From Paenibacillus cymbidii (lineage in GTDB: Bacteria > Bacillota > Bacilli > Paenibacillales > NBRC-103111): 64,000 nucleotides of DNA. Position numbers and translations under genes: made by a program. Location of the stretch: NCBI RefSeq assembly GCF_004764705.1, contig NZ_SHLX01000009.1, forward strand, positions 186,001-250,000. The letters run 5' to 3'. The notes beneath the pieces were generated by a model. It had not been told where the DNA came from. It worked only from the letters and a program-made list of their open reading frames with translations, and did not search any database. Shown here in pieces: positions 30,001 through 39,627 of the stretch; the stretch's first letter is position 1; every line of letters begins with the position of its first letter.

Positions 30001-31083
30001 ATGCGTAATGCAACGTTTTCATTCGTGCAAATTTCATGCCTGTTTCTGTTCTCTATCGGCTTGATGAATCACGTGCTGCTCATCCCGGTGCTCATGGACG
30101 TAGCCGGGCGCGATGCGTGGTTGTCCGTCCTGCTTGCCGGCGTCACCTTCATCCCGGTCAGTTGGTTGATCGCCAGTCTGATCCGGCGCACGGAGCAGAA
30201 GCCGCTGCTCGGCTGGATCGCGGAGCGTTACGGCGGCTGGATGGCGCATACGATCGCCGTATATGCCAGCGTGTTCATGCTGCTCTCTTTTATGGTGACT
30301 TGCAAGGACGTCAAAATTTGGACGACCGCTTCGTATTTGCCGGCAACGCCGTCCGTGATTATTGTGGCGACGCTTATCCTGATCGCCGGTTATGCGGTGT
30401 GGAAAGGATTTCGCACCGTTTCCTATTGCGCCTCCATGCTGCTGCCGTTTGTCGTCTTGTTCGGCGAATTCGTGATGTTCGCGAACTTCCAGCACAAGGA
30501 GTACGATATGCTTCTGCCTGTATTCGAATACGGCCAGGAGCGGATGTGGAAAGGCTTTTTGTGCGCCGATACCGGGTTCGCGGAGCTGACGCTGCTGCTG
30601 TTCTTGCAGCACCATCTGTCGACCGCGGTCAAGCGGCGGCACGTGATCATTCTCGGTTTGCTGCTGTTGGGGCTGTCTGTCGGGCCTGTGACCGGCTCTA
30701 TCGCCGAATTTGGTCCCGTGGAAGCGGCAATGCAGCGTTATCCTCCGTTCGAAGAGTGGAGGCTCGTCCAGATCGGCAGCTACATTTCGCATGTCGACTT
30801 TTTGTCGATTTTTCAATGGGTGACCGGCGCTTTTGTACGCATGAGCTTTTTGCTGCTGATCGTTTCGGAGTCGTTCCCGCTCGTTTATCGCAAGCGGATT
30901 GTGTTTGCGCTCTGCGTGGCGATGTTTATGATCATTTTATATCCATTGGGCGATATGAAGTTTTTTGCTTTTTTGCGCGATTTCTACTTCCCGGCGACGT
31001 TTTATGGCATGCTGCTCTTGCTGCTCTGGATCACGCTGCTCGTCGCCATCGGGAAGAAGCCGATACGGAGGGAAGCCGCGTGA
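30001..31083 (+). CDS. Spore germinant receptor permease subunit (GerAB/GerKB family)
   Basis: The product is 360 residues with about ten TM segments, the size and layout of the APC-superfamily B subunit of GerA-type nutrient germinant receptors in the spore inner membrane. Typical elements are FSFVQISCLFLFSIGLMNHV at the start, GWIAERYGGW, TASYLPATPSVII and RYPPFEEWRLVQIGSYISHVDFLSIFQWV. GAGGAGGG lies 6 bases before the ATG. It overlaps the A subunit as GTGA. The subunit order here is B-A-C, whereas B. subtilis gerA is A-B-C. The germinant is unknown. The operon is expected under forespore sigma-G, but no sigma-G promoter was identified by eye. Confidence 0.93.
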   Translation: MRNATFSFVQISCLFLFSIGLMNHVLLIPVLMDVAGRDAWLSVLLAGVTFIPVSWLIASLIRRTEQKPLLGWIAERYGGWMAHTIAVYASVFMLLSFMVTCKDVKIWTTASYLPATPSVIIVATLILIAGYAVWKGFRTVSYCASMLLPFVVLFGEFVMFANFQHKEYDMLLPVFEYGQERMWKGFLCADTGFAELTLLLFLQHHLSTAVKRRHVIILGLLLLGLSVGPVTGSIAEFGPVEAAMQRYPPFEEWRLVQIGSYISHVDFLSIFQWVTGAFVRMSFLLLIVSESFPLVYRKRIVFALCVAMFMIILYPLGDMKFFAFLRDFYFPATFYGMLLLLLWITLLVAIGKKPIRREAA

Positions 31084-32516
31084 GTTTGACATTGCCCGAG
31101 TTGCTGGCGCGATACGAGCGATGCGCCGACGTCGCGATCGAAGAATACCCGCTTGCAGGTTTGAAAGTCATCGTGGTGGGCCATCAGTCGTTATGCGACC
31201 TGCAGGCGATCGATCGCCAACTGATGCCGCAGCTGCGCCGCCTGCAGGAGCAGGAGCATTTGGCCGATATCGTCGCCGTGGAGGAAAACCAAACCTTGGG
31301 GATGAGAGCCATATCGAATCGGGAAGGAACGAATCTCGATTCCCTGGTGTTCAACGGATCGGCGATCGTTGTGTTTTCCGTTCCCGATCTGTGGTTTGCC
31401 GTGCCGTTCGCCACCTTGCCGCAGCGCAATACGGAAGAGACGAACATCGAAGTGTCGATTCGCGGCCCCAAGGACGGGCTGGTCGAATCGCTGCACACCA
31501 ATCTGGGGCTCATTCGCTTGCGCTTGCCGAATCCGAATGTATCCGTACGGTTCTATACCATCGGGACGAAAACGCAGACGAAAACGGCGCTGATTTACGA
31601 CGAACAGGTGCTTCATCCGGATACGCTGCGTCAAATCGACGAAAGGCTGACCGCTGTGCAGCAGGCGGTGGAAGATGTGCTGAGCGCCAGCCAACTGGAG
31701 GAACTGATATCGGATCATCCGCACAGTGTGTTCCCGCTGACGGTATATTCCGGCAGACCGGATTTCATTGCGGCTTGTTTGCTCAAAGGGCGGTTCGCCG
31801 TGCTGATCGACGGCGTGCCAGGGGCCATGATTGCGCCTGCGTCGCTGTTCTTGCTGATCAAAACGCCGGAGGACAGCCATTTCAATTTCGTTTCCGCTTC
31901 GTTTGGTCGGGTGCTGAGGCTCGTTTGTTTGCTGCTGTCGATTTTTTTGCCCAGCTTTTTTGTTGCTTTGACCGGGTACCATCAAGATCAAATTCCGTTT
32001 CCGCTGCTCGCCACCATTTCCGTCTCCCGCTTTGGCGTTCCGTTCACGACGCCGATTGAAATGTTTGTAGTGCTGTTTCTGCTCGAAACGTTCAAAGAAG
32101 CGGGCTTCCGGCTGCCTTCCTCCATCGGGCAAACGTTGACGGTCGTCGGCGGCTTGATTATCGGTGACGCAGCCATCCGGTCGGGGCTTACTTCGCCGTC
32201 GATGGTCGTCATTTCCGCCATTTCGGTCGTCGCCGGCTCCACATTGATCAGCCAAACGCTGAGCAGCACCGTCAGCATGCTCCGTTACGGCGCGCTGCTC
32301 ATTGCGTCGCTGCTGGGCATGTACGGATTCATGTTGTCGATTCTGTTCGTAACGGTTTATTTGGCCGGCCTTACTTCCTTCGGCGTGCCGTATTTGGCGC
32401 CGATCACGCCGATTACGCTCAAAGATGTGGCAAGGTCGATGCTGCTGCTGCCAAGGAACTTGCGCTCCTTCGTCCCCGTTTATTTGAGCAAACGGAAACG
32501 GGCGGATCGTCCATGA
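31080..32516 (+). CDS. Spore germinant receptor A subunit (GerAA/GerKA family)
   Basis: The product from the GTG at 31080 is 478 residues, typical for GerAA proteins. The N-terminal soluble domain (~1-270) has family motifs such as SIRGPKDGLVESLHTNLGLIR and GRFAVLIDGVPGAMIAPASLF, and the C-terminal half has about five TM segments (LLSIFLPSFFVALTGYH, IEMFVVLFLLETFKEAGFR, TVVGGLIIGDAAIRSGL). The GTG overlaps the permease stop, and GGAGGG lies 7 bases upstream. It overlaps the C subunit as ATGA. It works in a complex with the B and C subunits. Confidence 0.96.
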   Translation: MSLTLPELLARYERCADVAIEEYPLAGLKVIVVGHQSLCDLQAIDRQLMPQLRRLQEQEHLADIVAVEENQTLGMRAISNREGTNLDSLVFNGSAIVVFSVPDLWFAVPFATLPQRNTEETNIEVSIRGPKDGLVESLHTNLGLIRLRLPNPNVSVRFYTIGTKTQTKTALIYDEQVLHPDTLRQIDERLTAVQQAVEDVLSASQLEELISDHPHSVFPLTVYSGRPDFIAACLLKGRFAVLIDGVPGAMIAPASLFLLIKTPEDSHFNFVSASFGRVLRLVCLLLSIFLPSFFVALTGYHQDQIPFPLLATISVSRFGVPFTTPIEMFVVLFLLETFKEAGFRLPSSIGQTLTVVGGLIIGDAAIRSGLTSPSMVVISAISVVAGSTLISQTLSSTVSMLRYGALLIASLLGMYGFMLSILFVTVYLAGLTSFGVPYLAPITPITLKDVARSMLLLPRNLRSFVPVYLSKRKRADRP

Positions 32517-33688
32517 TGCGGCTGCGCCTGATGGCAAAATTGCTGCTTGCGGCGGTCCTGTTGGTTACGCTGCCGGCCTGTTGGGATTATCGGGAAATTC
32601 ATAAACTTAATTATTCGGTCACAATTGGCGTCGATTACCAGCAAGACGAGTTCGTGCTGTATGTGCAATCGCTCAATTTCAACAGCATCGCCAAGCAAGA
32701 AGGCGGTCGGCTGCCGGAAACGATTCCTTCGTTGATTGGTATCAGCCGCGGCCCATCGCTCGGTCAAGCGATCTTCGACCTGTATCGTTCGGAACAATTT
32801 CGGATGTACTGGGGGCACCTGACCGGGTTGATTTTTAGCAAAACGGCGCTGGAGCATGTAGGGCTTATCGATTTGACCGATTTGTTCAACCGTTACCGCG
32901 AAATTCGCTACAACATCTGGCTCTACGGGACGGAAGAACCGATCGACAAGTTGATGACAGCGCACAACTTTTTCAATCTGTCGGTTTACGATTCGCTGAT
33001 GCTGCATCCGCAGGATACGTACCGGCAATATTCTTACATGAAGCCGATCTACACCTACCGGGCATTATCCGACTTGTTCGAACGGGGAACGACGATGACG
33101 ATTCCCAACCTGACTCTTACGGACTCGCATTGGCGAGAAGGGGAGAAGAAGACGAGGGAACTCGTTATCGACGGCGGATACTTCTTCCGCAATCGGCACT
33201 ATATCGGTCATTTGACCGGCAAGCAGTTGAGCGGAGCCCCGTTCATGAACAAAAAAATGAATCGGGCTTTGCTGAGACTCGACAAGGACGGCAAACCTAC
33301 AGCCGGTTTTGTGATGATTTCGCCGAAATATGCGATTAAACATCGTCTGGTCGGCGATAAAGTGGTGTATGATCTGGACTATCGCATCGATACCTACATG
33401 GAAGAAATGCTGGACAACGCGGCAGAACACGAGTTGAAGAAAGCGCTGGAGCGCAAGCTGCAGGAGCAAATTCGGTATACGTTCGAGCAAGGGCGAAGCA
33501 TTCATGCGGATGTGTTCAACTTGAACGAACATTTGCACCGCCATCATTACAAGCAGTGGAAACGCATATTCGGCGACGGGGATCTGCGCCGCGACAATTT
33601 CGAGTTGGGCGAAATCAATGCGCATGTGCTGATCCGGTATTCCGGCAAATACAAGGCGAAGATTGCGGAGAAAGAAGAACCGACCTGA
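32513..33688 (+). CDS. Spore germinant receptor lipoprotein (GerAC/GerKC family)
   Basis: The product is 391 residues. It has a lipoprotein signal (LMAKLLLAAVLLVTLPAC) with the acylated cysteine followed by WDYREI, the hallmark start of mature GerC proteins. Family motifs include AIFDLYRSEQFRMYWGHLTGLIFSKTALE, DGGYFFRNRHYIGHLTGKQ and the C-terminal HHYKQWKRIFGDGD. The start overlaps the A subunit stop by 4 bases; a second ATG follows at 32516. It completes the three-gene receptor operon. No terminator with a T run was found right after the stop; only a short hairpin CGCTTC / GAAGCG near 33706. Confidence 0.95.
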   Translation: MMRLRLMAKLLLAAVLLVTLPACWDYREIHKLNYSVTIGVDYQQDEFVLYVQSLNFNSIAKQEGGRLPETIPSLIGISRGPSLGQAIFDLYRSEQFRMYWGHLTGLIFSKTALEHVGLIDLTDLFNRYREIRYNIWLYGTEEPIDKLMTAHNFFNLSVYDSLMLHPQDTYRQYSYMKPIYTYRALSDLFERGTTMTIPNLTLTDSHWREGEKKTRELVIDGGYFFRNRHYIGHLTGKQLSGAPFMNKKMNRALLRLDKDGKPTAGFVMISPKYAIKHRLVGDKVVYDLDYRIDTYMEEMLDNAAEHELKKALERKLQEQIRYTFEQGRSIHADVFNLNEHLHRHHYKQWKRIFGDGDLRRDNFELGEINAHVLIRYSGKYKAKIAEKEEPT

Positions 33689-33797
33689 GCGGCGCAAAAA
33701 ACGTCCCGCCGCTTCAACATGAAGCGCCGCGAATTCGGACATACTGTAAAAGCAGCTTGCGCAAAATTGACAAAGTTGTTACAGATGGATAAACCGC

Positions 33798-33826
33798 TTG
33801 CATCGACAAGCAACACCGGCTAACAT
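33798..33826 (+). promoter_or_regulatory. Candidate promoter before the DUF2759 gene
   Basis: TTGCAT (33798-33803), 17-base spacer, TAACAT (33821-33826), about 70 bases before the GTG start. A TTGACA lies nearby at about 33767 but lacks a good -10. Confidence 0.45.
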
Positions 33827-33895
33827 AGAATAAGAATGCTTATGACCGTGAACGGGACAAATAAGCCACTTTTGCAGCCCAAGGGAGGGTCTTCC

Positions 33896-34120
33896 GTGAT
33901 ATACTTAGCCGAAGAGGCGGCAGCAGCCTCGGAACCATCAAAATTCGATACGTTTGACGTGTTTATTATTGTGTTTACGATCATTATCGCCATCGGCGTT
34001 TTCCGTTCCCTGGGGGCCAGAGAGAAGAACAAGTTCGCCATCGCCGTCGGCGTTGTCAGCTTGCTCGTGTTTTTGTTCCTCGATTTTGTCATGGTGAAGA
34101 ACTGGCTCGGCTTGCTGTAA
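33896..34120 (+). CDS. Small membrane protein, DUF2759 family
   Basis: The product from the GTG at 33896 is 74 residues with two TM segments (FDVFIIVFTIIIAIGVFRSL and FAIAVGVVSLLVFLFLDFVMV), matching the size and look of DUF2759 proteins of Bacillales. GGGAGGG lies 7-8 bases before the GTG, which is why I prefer it to the ATG at 33836. It is a single-gene unit with a candidate promoter and a strong terminator. The function is unknown. Confidence 0.75.
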   Translation: MIYLAEEAAAASEPSKFDTFDVFIIVFTIIIAIGVFRSLGAREKNKFAIAVGVVSLLVFLFLDFVMVKNWLGLL

Positions 34121-34140
34121 CGGCAGCCGGCAACGAATGG

Positions 34141-34179
34141 ACAGCCTTTTCCGCGGCTCGCGGCGAAAGGCTGTTTTTT
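34141..34179 (+). terminator. Terminator after the DUF2759 gene
   Basis: Arms ACAGCCTTT / AAAGGCTGT with an inner CCGCG / CGCGG stem, then TTTTTT. Confidence 0.92.
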
Positions 34180-34263
34180 GTTTGCGGCGACAGTCGCCCC
34201 TTACCGGACAACCATCGCTTTCCCTATACTGACGGTGAAGGTCAGAGGAAGGGGATAGTTGGG

Positions 34264-34623
34264 ATGATGAACAGGCAATTGAGGCTAAGCAGCAGGACGA
34301 AAATCGGGAAGGTGCAAACGCACGTGCATGAGTTCGAAGGGAGCACGAAGCTGGCGGAGCAAGGGGCCGATCGGCACAACCATCGGTTTGCCGGCGTCAC
34401 CGGGCAAGTCATCCCGGTCGGCAAAAGCCATGTTCATGAAATCGTCTTGAATCATACCGATTTTTTAGACCATTTTCATAACCTGAAACGAGTTCGCACC
34501 GGACTCGCCATTCCGGTCGGCAATGGGAAGCATGTTCATTTCGTGTCCGGCATGACGACAGTAAGAGAAGGCCATCGGCATCCATTCAATTTCAGCACCT
34601 TGATTCAACAGCCGCTTGTGTGA
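34264..34623 (+). CDS. ymaF: YmaF family histidine-rich protein
   Basis: The product is 119 residues made of repeated histidine motifs: HVHEF, DRHNHRFAGVTGQ, HVHEIV, DHFHNL, KHVHFV and EGHRHPF. This is the pattern of the YmaF family of Bacillales, small cytoplasmic proteins of unknown role; metal binding is suggested only by the histidines. The ATG at 34264 is directly followed by a second ATG, and GGAAGGGGA lies upstream. A promoter-like TATACT lies at about 34225. The gene is monocistronic and ends before a terminator. Confidence 0.88.
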   Translation: MMNRQLRLSSRTKIGKVQTHVHEFEGSTKLAEQGADRHNHRFAGVTGQVIPVGKSHVHEIVLNHTDFLDHFHNLKRVRTGLAIPVGNGKHVHFVSGMTTVREGHRHPFNFSTLIQQPLV

Positions 34624-34634
34624 CAGGTAACGAA

Positions 34635-34672
34635 GCAGCGCTCCACCTTCATGCGGTGGGGCGTTGTTTTCT
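34635..34672 (+). terminator. Terminator after ymaF
   Basis: Arms AGCGCTCCACC / GGTGGGGCGTT with two wobble pairs around TTCATGC, then GTTTTCTTCTTT. Confidence 0.82.
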
Positions 34673-34766
34673 TCTTTCTGCACCCCATTCCCTTTTCCCG
34701 AAAATCTGGTATTTTATTAAGTGACGTCGCCGCACGTCAGTCGGGAACCCCGGGAGGGAAAGCCTC

Positions 34767-36590
34767 ATGCTGCTCCGTTTGCGCATGAACCGCATTCGTT
34801 ATAAGCTGGCCTTGCTCATTTTGCTTTTTTCACTGACATTGCTCGTCACCGTCATGTATATCGCCTATCATAACTCCACCGGCATTATCCGCGATCAGTC
34901 CGTCGGCTTGAACAACAAGCTGGTCGAACTCGGCAAAAACAACCTCGAAACGTCGATCAGCGAAGTGGACAACATCTTCCGCTCGATTTACCTCAACAAG
35001 GAATTCGGCACCTTCATCCGGTTTCACGAAGCGGTAGGAGCCGGCGGCACCCAGGACGACTACGCCGTCGTACAAAGCTACACCGACATCAAAAACATGC
35101 TGCACACTTACTTGAATACCCGGCAGTATATATTCAGCATGGTTTATTTTGACCGGAACGGTTATCTCGTCTACACGACGCGCACGGAAGCGGGCTATTC
35201 CCGGTTCGACACCGGTTCGCTGCCGGACGGCGTGCGTGACACGGTGACCGGTCTGCAGCCGGAGAACGGCCAGGCGATTGTGCCGACGCGCGGCCATCTT
35301 CCGCTCGATTTCAAAGTAACGCCGCAGGATGAGAAGGTGTACGGCATCGCCCGCCACATTCTTGATGTCGATCATGGCTTTGCGACGCTTGGCACGTTGT
35401 TCATCCATCTTGATATGACGACGCTGCGCAAAATTTCCTCCGAAATCCGGCCTTATCCGGATGCTGTAACCTACATAGTCGCGGGCGATGGTACGATCGT
35501 GTACGAATCGACGGAGAAGCGGATTGGCGGCAAGCTGGAGGAGGCGGCGCTCAAGAAGCTGAATGCGGGAAGCGGCGGCGGCAAAAGCCAGCTGACTCTG
35601 AACGGGAGCCGCTGGACGGCGGTATATACGACAAGCGAGACGCTGGGCTGGAAGGTCGTCAACTTCATTCCGCAGCAGGAGTATGCGGCCGGCATCGCGG
35701 CCGTTACCAACAGCGCGCTGCTGATCGTGCTGCTGGGCGCCATGTTCACCGTGCTCGTCACCTATTTGGTGTCGCGTTATATCTCCGGCCCGATCGAAGG
35801 ATTGACCCGCGTCATCAACCGCATCGATATCGGCAGCCTGGAGCTTCGCGCCGACGTTTCCAGTCGCGACGAAATCGGCATTCTGGCACGCAGCTTCAAT
35901 CGGCTGATGGCGAAGCTGAACAACGCGATCACGAATGAATACGAAGCGCGCATCCGCCAGCAGGAGGCGGAAATGCGGGCACTGCTGTCGCAGATCAACC
36001 CGCACTTCTTGTACAATGTGCTGCAGTCGATCGGGGCGATTGCCCATCTGCACGGCATCGGCGAAATCGTCGTCATGGCCAAATCGCTAGGCAGAATGAT
36101 GCGCTACAACATCCGCACGAGCGAAAACCTGGTTACGGTCGGGGAAGAAATCGAACATGTCGGCAGCTATTTGGCGATTCAGCAAATCCGTTTCGGCGAC
36201 AAGCTCGGCTACGAGTTGGACGTGCCGCCGCAGTTAAGGGCACAGCCGATGCTCAAATTTACACTGCAGCCGCTGGTGGAGAACGCGATTCTGCATGGCT
36301 TCGCGAATATGGAGGAGCGCGGCATCGTCAGCATCGTCGGCCGACTGGAAGGGGACACGCTCGTCTTCGACGTCTCCGACGACGGGGCCGGCATCCCGCC
36401 CGAGCGGTTGGCGGCGATCAGCCGCGCCGAATCAGTTGGCATCGGTATCGCCAACGTCGTCGCGCGGCTTCGCATTTGCTACGGCGAGCGGGCGACGCTG
36501 GCGATCGAAAGCGAGGAACGCGTCGGCACGTGCGTGACGGTGCGCATGCCGGGACTGCCGGCGTCCGGAGAAGGGGAGGGAGCGGCATGA
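34767..36590 (+). CDS. YesM-type sensor histidine kinase of the maltodextrin locus
   Basis: The product is 607 residues: TM1 (LALLILLFSLTLLVTVMYIAY), an extracytoplasmic dCache-like sensing domain at ~40-305, TM2 (ALLIVLLGAMFTVLVTYLV), a HAMP domain, a His_kinase (LytS/YesM) domain with phosphoacceptor H413 in QINPHFLYNVLQSIGA, and HATPase_c (LQPLVENAILHGF, DDGAGIPPE, GIGIANVVARL). GGGAGGG lies 8 bases before the ATG. The partner regulator overlaps by 4 bases (ATGA). In Paenibacillaceae such pairs control adjacent sugar ABC importers, so it probably responds, directly or via the binding protein, to malto-oligosaccharides. Confidence 0.94.
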   Translation: MLLRLRMNRIRYKLALLILLFSLTLLVTVMYIAYHNSTGIIRDQSVGLNNKLVELGKNNLETSISEVDNIFRSIYLNKEFGTFIRFHEAVGAGGTQDDYAVVQSYTDIKNMLHTYLNTRQYIFSMVYFDRNGYLVYTTRTEAGYSRFDTGSLPDGVRDTVTGLQPENGQAIVPTRGHLPLDFKVTPQDEKVYGIARHILDVDHGFATLGTLFIHLDMTTLRKISSEIRPYPDAVTYIVAGDGTIVYESTEKRIGGKLEEAALKKLNAGSGGGKSQLTLNGSRWTAVYTTSETLGWKVVNFIPQQEYAAGIAAVTNSALLIVLLGAMFTVLVTYLVSRYISGPIEGLTRVINRIDIGSLELRADVSSRDEIGILARSFNRLMAKLNNAITNEYEARIRQQEAEMRALLSQINPHFLYNVLQSIGAIAHLHGIGEIVVMAKSLGRMMRYNIRTSENLVTVGEEIEHVGSYLAIQQIRFGDKLGYELDVPPQLRAQPMLKFTLQPLVENAILHGFANMEERGIVSIVGRLEGDTLVFDVSDDGAGIPPERLAAISRAESVGIGIANVVARLRICYGERATLAIESEERVGTCVTVRMPGLPASGEGEGAA

Positions 36591-38158
36591 TCCAGGCGAT
36601 CATCGTCGAAGACGAAAGCTGGGTGCGCAAAGGAATTGTGGGCATGATCGACTGGGAGCGCCACGGCTTGACGCTGGCGGGAGAAGCGGAGAACGGCGAA
36701 GATGCGTGGCGGCTGATCGAGACGGTGCGGCCCGCACTGGTCATCACGGACATGAAGATGCCGAAGGAGGACGGGCTGCAGTTGTTGCGCCGATTGGAGA
36801 CGATCGAACCCGGCTGCGAAATCATCGTGCTTAGCGGTTACTCCGACTACGGTTACATGAAGCAGGCGATTCACTCGGGCGTGTGCGAATATTTGCTCAA
36901 GCCGGTCGATGCGGCGGAGCTGAACGCCGCGCTGGCGAACGCGATGGAGCGGATCGAGCGGAAGCGCAAGGAGCGCGGCGACCGCTCGTCGCTAGCGGCC
37001 GAGCAGGCGTTTGTGCGGCTGATCGCCGGCGAAACGGCCGACGGTGCGTCGTTGCCGGAGCCGTTGGCGTCGCTCGGCGAGTGGGTGTCGTTTTCGGTAA
37101 TGGCGGTGCTGTCATTGCCGAAGGAAGCGGTGGCGCCGTGGGGAGCCGCCGGTTCGGTAGGGCCGCCGCAGTTGGCCGCTGTCATTCGCGAAGCGGCCCG
37201 GCCTTGGCGGCAGGCGGTTGTGTTTACAAGCGCGGACGGCATGGCGCTTGTGTTGTGGGGCGGCGACGGCCAGCGTCCGGGCCGGCAGGCGGCGGAGCAG
37301 AGGGAGGCGGCGGAGGCGATTGCCGGCTCGCTGGCGGAGCGTTTTGGCGTGGCGGCGCGGATCGGCATCGGCGGCTGGAAAGCCGGCGCGGCGGGCATCC
37401 GGCCGTCGCATGAGGAAGCGCGGCGGGCGCTGCGCTTCGAGCGTATCGGCGCGACCGACGTCGTGGCGTACGACGAGGTGCGCCATCTGTCGGCGCGGGA
37501 CGATATGCGCATCGTCGAAGAGAGCCAGATTGCCTATTTGCTGGAGAAAGGTAAACCGGACGAACTGGCCGGTTTGCTGCGCTCCTTCTTCGCGGCGGAG
37601 CGGGAGCGGCGGGTTGTGCGGCTGCCCGATTTGCACAAGGCGGTCATCGCGCTGCTGCTGGCGGCCGAAAGCTGCTGCCGCAAAGCCGGAGCGGAACCGC
37701 CCGCGTTCACCGGCAGCGGAGAAAGCTATTTGGAGCGCGTGGAAGCGATCCATTCGCTGGCGGCGCTCGAGGCGTGGAGCGTCGACGCCATGCAGCAAAC
37801 GGCGGGCTACATGCGCAACCGCAGCGGCAACGGCGTCGATATCGCGCAAGAGATCCAGAAATACCTCGAAGCCCACTATGCGGAAGACATCCATCTGATC
37901 GAGCTGGCCCGCAAATATTACATGAACCACATTTACCTCAGCCGGCTGTTCAAACAGCAGACAGGCGAAAACTTCATCGACTGCCTGACGCGCATTCGCA
38001 TGAACAAGGCACGGGAACTGCTGCGGCACGGCGGGCTGAAAATGCGCGAAGTGGCGGAAATGGTCGGCTATCAGAACCCGTACTACTTCGCCAGAAGCTA
38101 CCGGAAATTTTTTGCCGGCGCGGATGAGGGCAGTGCTGCCGATCTGCAGGAAAGTTAA
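36587..38158 (+). CDS. YesN-type response regulator with AraC DNA-binding domain
   Basis: The product is 523 residues: receiver domain with E8/D9, phosphoacceptor D55 in LVITDMKMPKEDG and K103 in CEYLLKPVDAAEL; a central region of ~270 residues of YesN type; and a C-terminal AraC double helix-turn-helix (IHLIELARKYYMNHIYLSRLF, LKMREVAEMVGYQNPYYFARSYRKF). The ATG at 36587 overlaps the kinase stop, and GGGGAGGG lies about 5 bases upstream. Start choice is firm because translation is coupled and the receiver begins MIQAIIVEDE. The sugar-importer genes directly downstream are the expected targets. Confidence 0.95.
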   Translation: MIQAIIVEDESWVRKGIVGMIDWERHGLTLAGEAENGEDAWRLIETVRPALVITDMKMPKEDGLQLLRRLETIEPGCEIIVLSGYSDYGYMKQAIHSGVCEYLLKPVDAAELNAALANAMERIERKRKERGDRSSLAAEQAFVRLIAGETADGASLPEPLASLGEWVSFSVMAVLSLPKEAVAPWGAAGSVGPPQLAAVIREAARPWRQAVVFTSADGMALVLWGGDGQRPGRQAAEQREAAEAIAGSLAERFGVAARIGIGGWKAGAAGIRPSHEEARRALRFERIGATDVVAYDEVRHLSARDDMRIVEESQIAYLLEKGKPDELAGLLRSFFAAERERRVVRLPDLHKAVIALLLAAESCCRKAGAEPPAFTGSGESYLERVEAIHSLAALEAWSVDAMQQTAGYMRNRSGNGVDIAQEIQKYLEAHYAEDIHLIELARKYYMNHIYLSRLFKQQTGENFIDCLTRIRMNKARELLRHGGLKMREVAEMVGYQNPYYFARSYRKFFAGADEGSAADLQES

Positions 38159-38273
38159 TTTTTTTCAATGAGAGGTTTATTTCGTATCTACTTCCCCGGC
38201 TCCAGGCGGATTATGATGGAGAGGAACACATGGCCGTGTGCGATCACTTTCAAGGTGGAAAAGGGGATAGTCC

Positions 38274-39626
38274 ATGCGCAAGTTACCGCTAGTTGTTACC
38301 GCTTTCACATTGGCAGCCGGCCTCGCCGCCGGTTGCAGCAAAAACGACAGCTCCTCGGGAGCGTCGCCCAGCGTCAAGCCGAGCCAAGCCGCAAGCACGG
38401 CGCCGAGCGCCTCGGCCAGTGCAAGCCCGAGCGCAACGCCCAGCCCGTCGGCGGCTCCCGTGACGCTGAAGCTGTTTCACGGCAAGCAGGAAGCGCAAGA
38501 TACATTCAACGAAATCATCCAGAAATTTACCGCCAAATATCCGAACATCAAAGTGACGCAGGAGGTCGTGACCAACGATCCGTCCGCCGTGCTCAAATCG
38601 CGTATCGCCACCAATGAAATTCCCGATATTTTCAGCGCCGGCATCGAAGTCATGGATATCGCCAAAGGCGGGTATATGGCGGAACTGACGAACGAGCCGT
38701 ATTTAAAAAATATCGTCGACACCTCTTTGAAATCGCTTTCATTCACCGACGCCTCCGGCAAAACGTGGGCGCTGCCGGTTGACGGCAGCAGTATCGGCAT
38801 TTTCTACAACAAAAAAATGTTCGCCGACAACGGCCTGACCCCGCCCCGCACGCTGAGCGAGCTGAAGAAAGTGACCGACACGTTCAAAAGCAAAAATATC
38901 CCCGCCTTTGCGCTTGGCTTCAAAGACAGCTGGACGATCAAGATGGCGATCATCAGCTCCTTTTCGCCTGCCGTCTACGGCAAAAACATCAATTGGGACA
39001 CCGACAAAAACGCCGGCAAAACGACGTTCGAGGCCACGCCCGGATGGGCGGCCGCTTTCAACAACCTGAAGACGATCTATGACACCGGCAATACAAAAAC
39101 CGCCTTCGACACCGACTACAACGGCGCCGTGGCGATGTTCGCGCAAGGCCAGGCGGCGATGATGCCGCAAGGGCTGTGGGCGCTGGAGCCGATTCGCAAA
39201 ATCGCGCCGACGCTCGACATCGGCCTGATTGCCATGCCGACGTCGGAGGACGCGAACGACGCCAAGCTGCACGTGTTCCCGGACTTCAGCCTGAGCATCT
39301 CCAGCAAGTCCAAATATACGGCGGAAGCCAAGAAATTTCTCGAGTTTATGACAACGCCGGAAATCGCCCAGTTGTGGAGCAACAAGGCACGCCTGTTCTC
39401 CGCCGTCAAAGGAGTCTCGACCAACTTCGACCCGGTTGCCGCCGACGTCGAGAAGACGATCGCCGCCGGTCAAACCGTCTCGCAAGCGGACCGCGGCTGG
39501 CCGTCGCCATTCCAGCCGGAGTTTGACAAAGCGATTTCCGAGTTCCTGCTCGGCAAGCGGAACGTGCCGGATTCGCTGAAGCAGCTCGACGCGGCTTGGA
39601 CCAACGCGGCCAAAGCGGCGAAATAA
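38274..39626 (+). CDS. Sugar ABC transporter substrate-binding lipoprotein (MalE-like)
   Basis: The product is 450 residues. It has a lipoprotein signal (LVVTAFTLAAGLAAGC), then a long S/A/P-rich linker of about 40 residues (SPSASASASP type) and a family 1 binding domain with DGSSIGIFYNKKMFADNGL, PQGLWALEPIRKIAP and FLEFMTTPEIAQLWSNKA. It binds sugar outside the cell and delivers it to the two permeases encoded next. Maltodextrin is inferred from the neighbouring amylolytic genes. GGGGA lies 8 bases before the ATG. No ATPase gene is in the cluster; CUT1 importers in Bacillales often share an MsmX-type ATPase encoded elsewhere. Confidence 0.93.
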   Translation: MRKLPLVVTAFTLAAGLAAGCSKNDSSSGASPSVKPSQAASTAPSASASASPSATPSPSAAPVTLKLFHGKQEAQDTFNEIIQKFTAKYPNIKVTQEVVTNDPSAVLKSRIATNEIPDIFSAGIEVMDIAKGGYMAELTNEPYLKNIVDTSLKSLSFTDASGKTWALPVDGSSIGIFYNKKMFADNGLTPPRTLSELKKVTDTFKSKNIPAFALGFKDSWTIKMAIISSFSPAVYGKNINWDTDKNAGKTTFEATPGWAAAFNNLKTIYDTGNTKTAFDTDYNGAVAMFAQGQAAMMPQGLWALEPIRKIAPTLDIGLIAMPTSEDANDAKLHVFPDFSLSISSKSKYTAEAKKFLEFMTTPEIAQLWSNKARLFSAVKGVSTNFDPVAADVEKTIAAGQTVSQADRGWPSPFQPEFDKAISEFLLGKRNVPDSLKQLDAAWTNAAKAAK

Positions 39627-39627
39627 G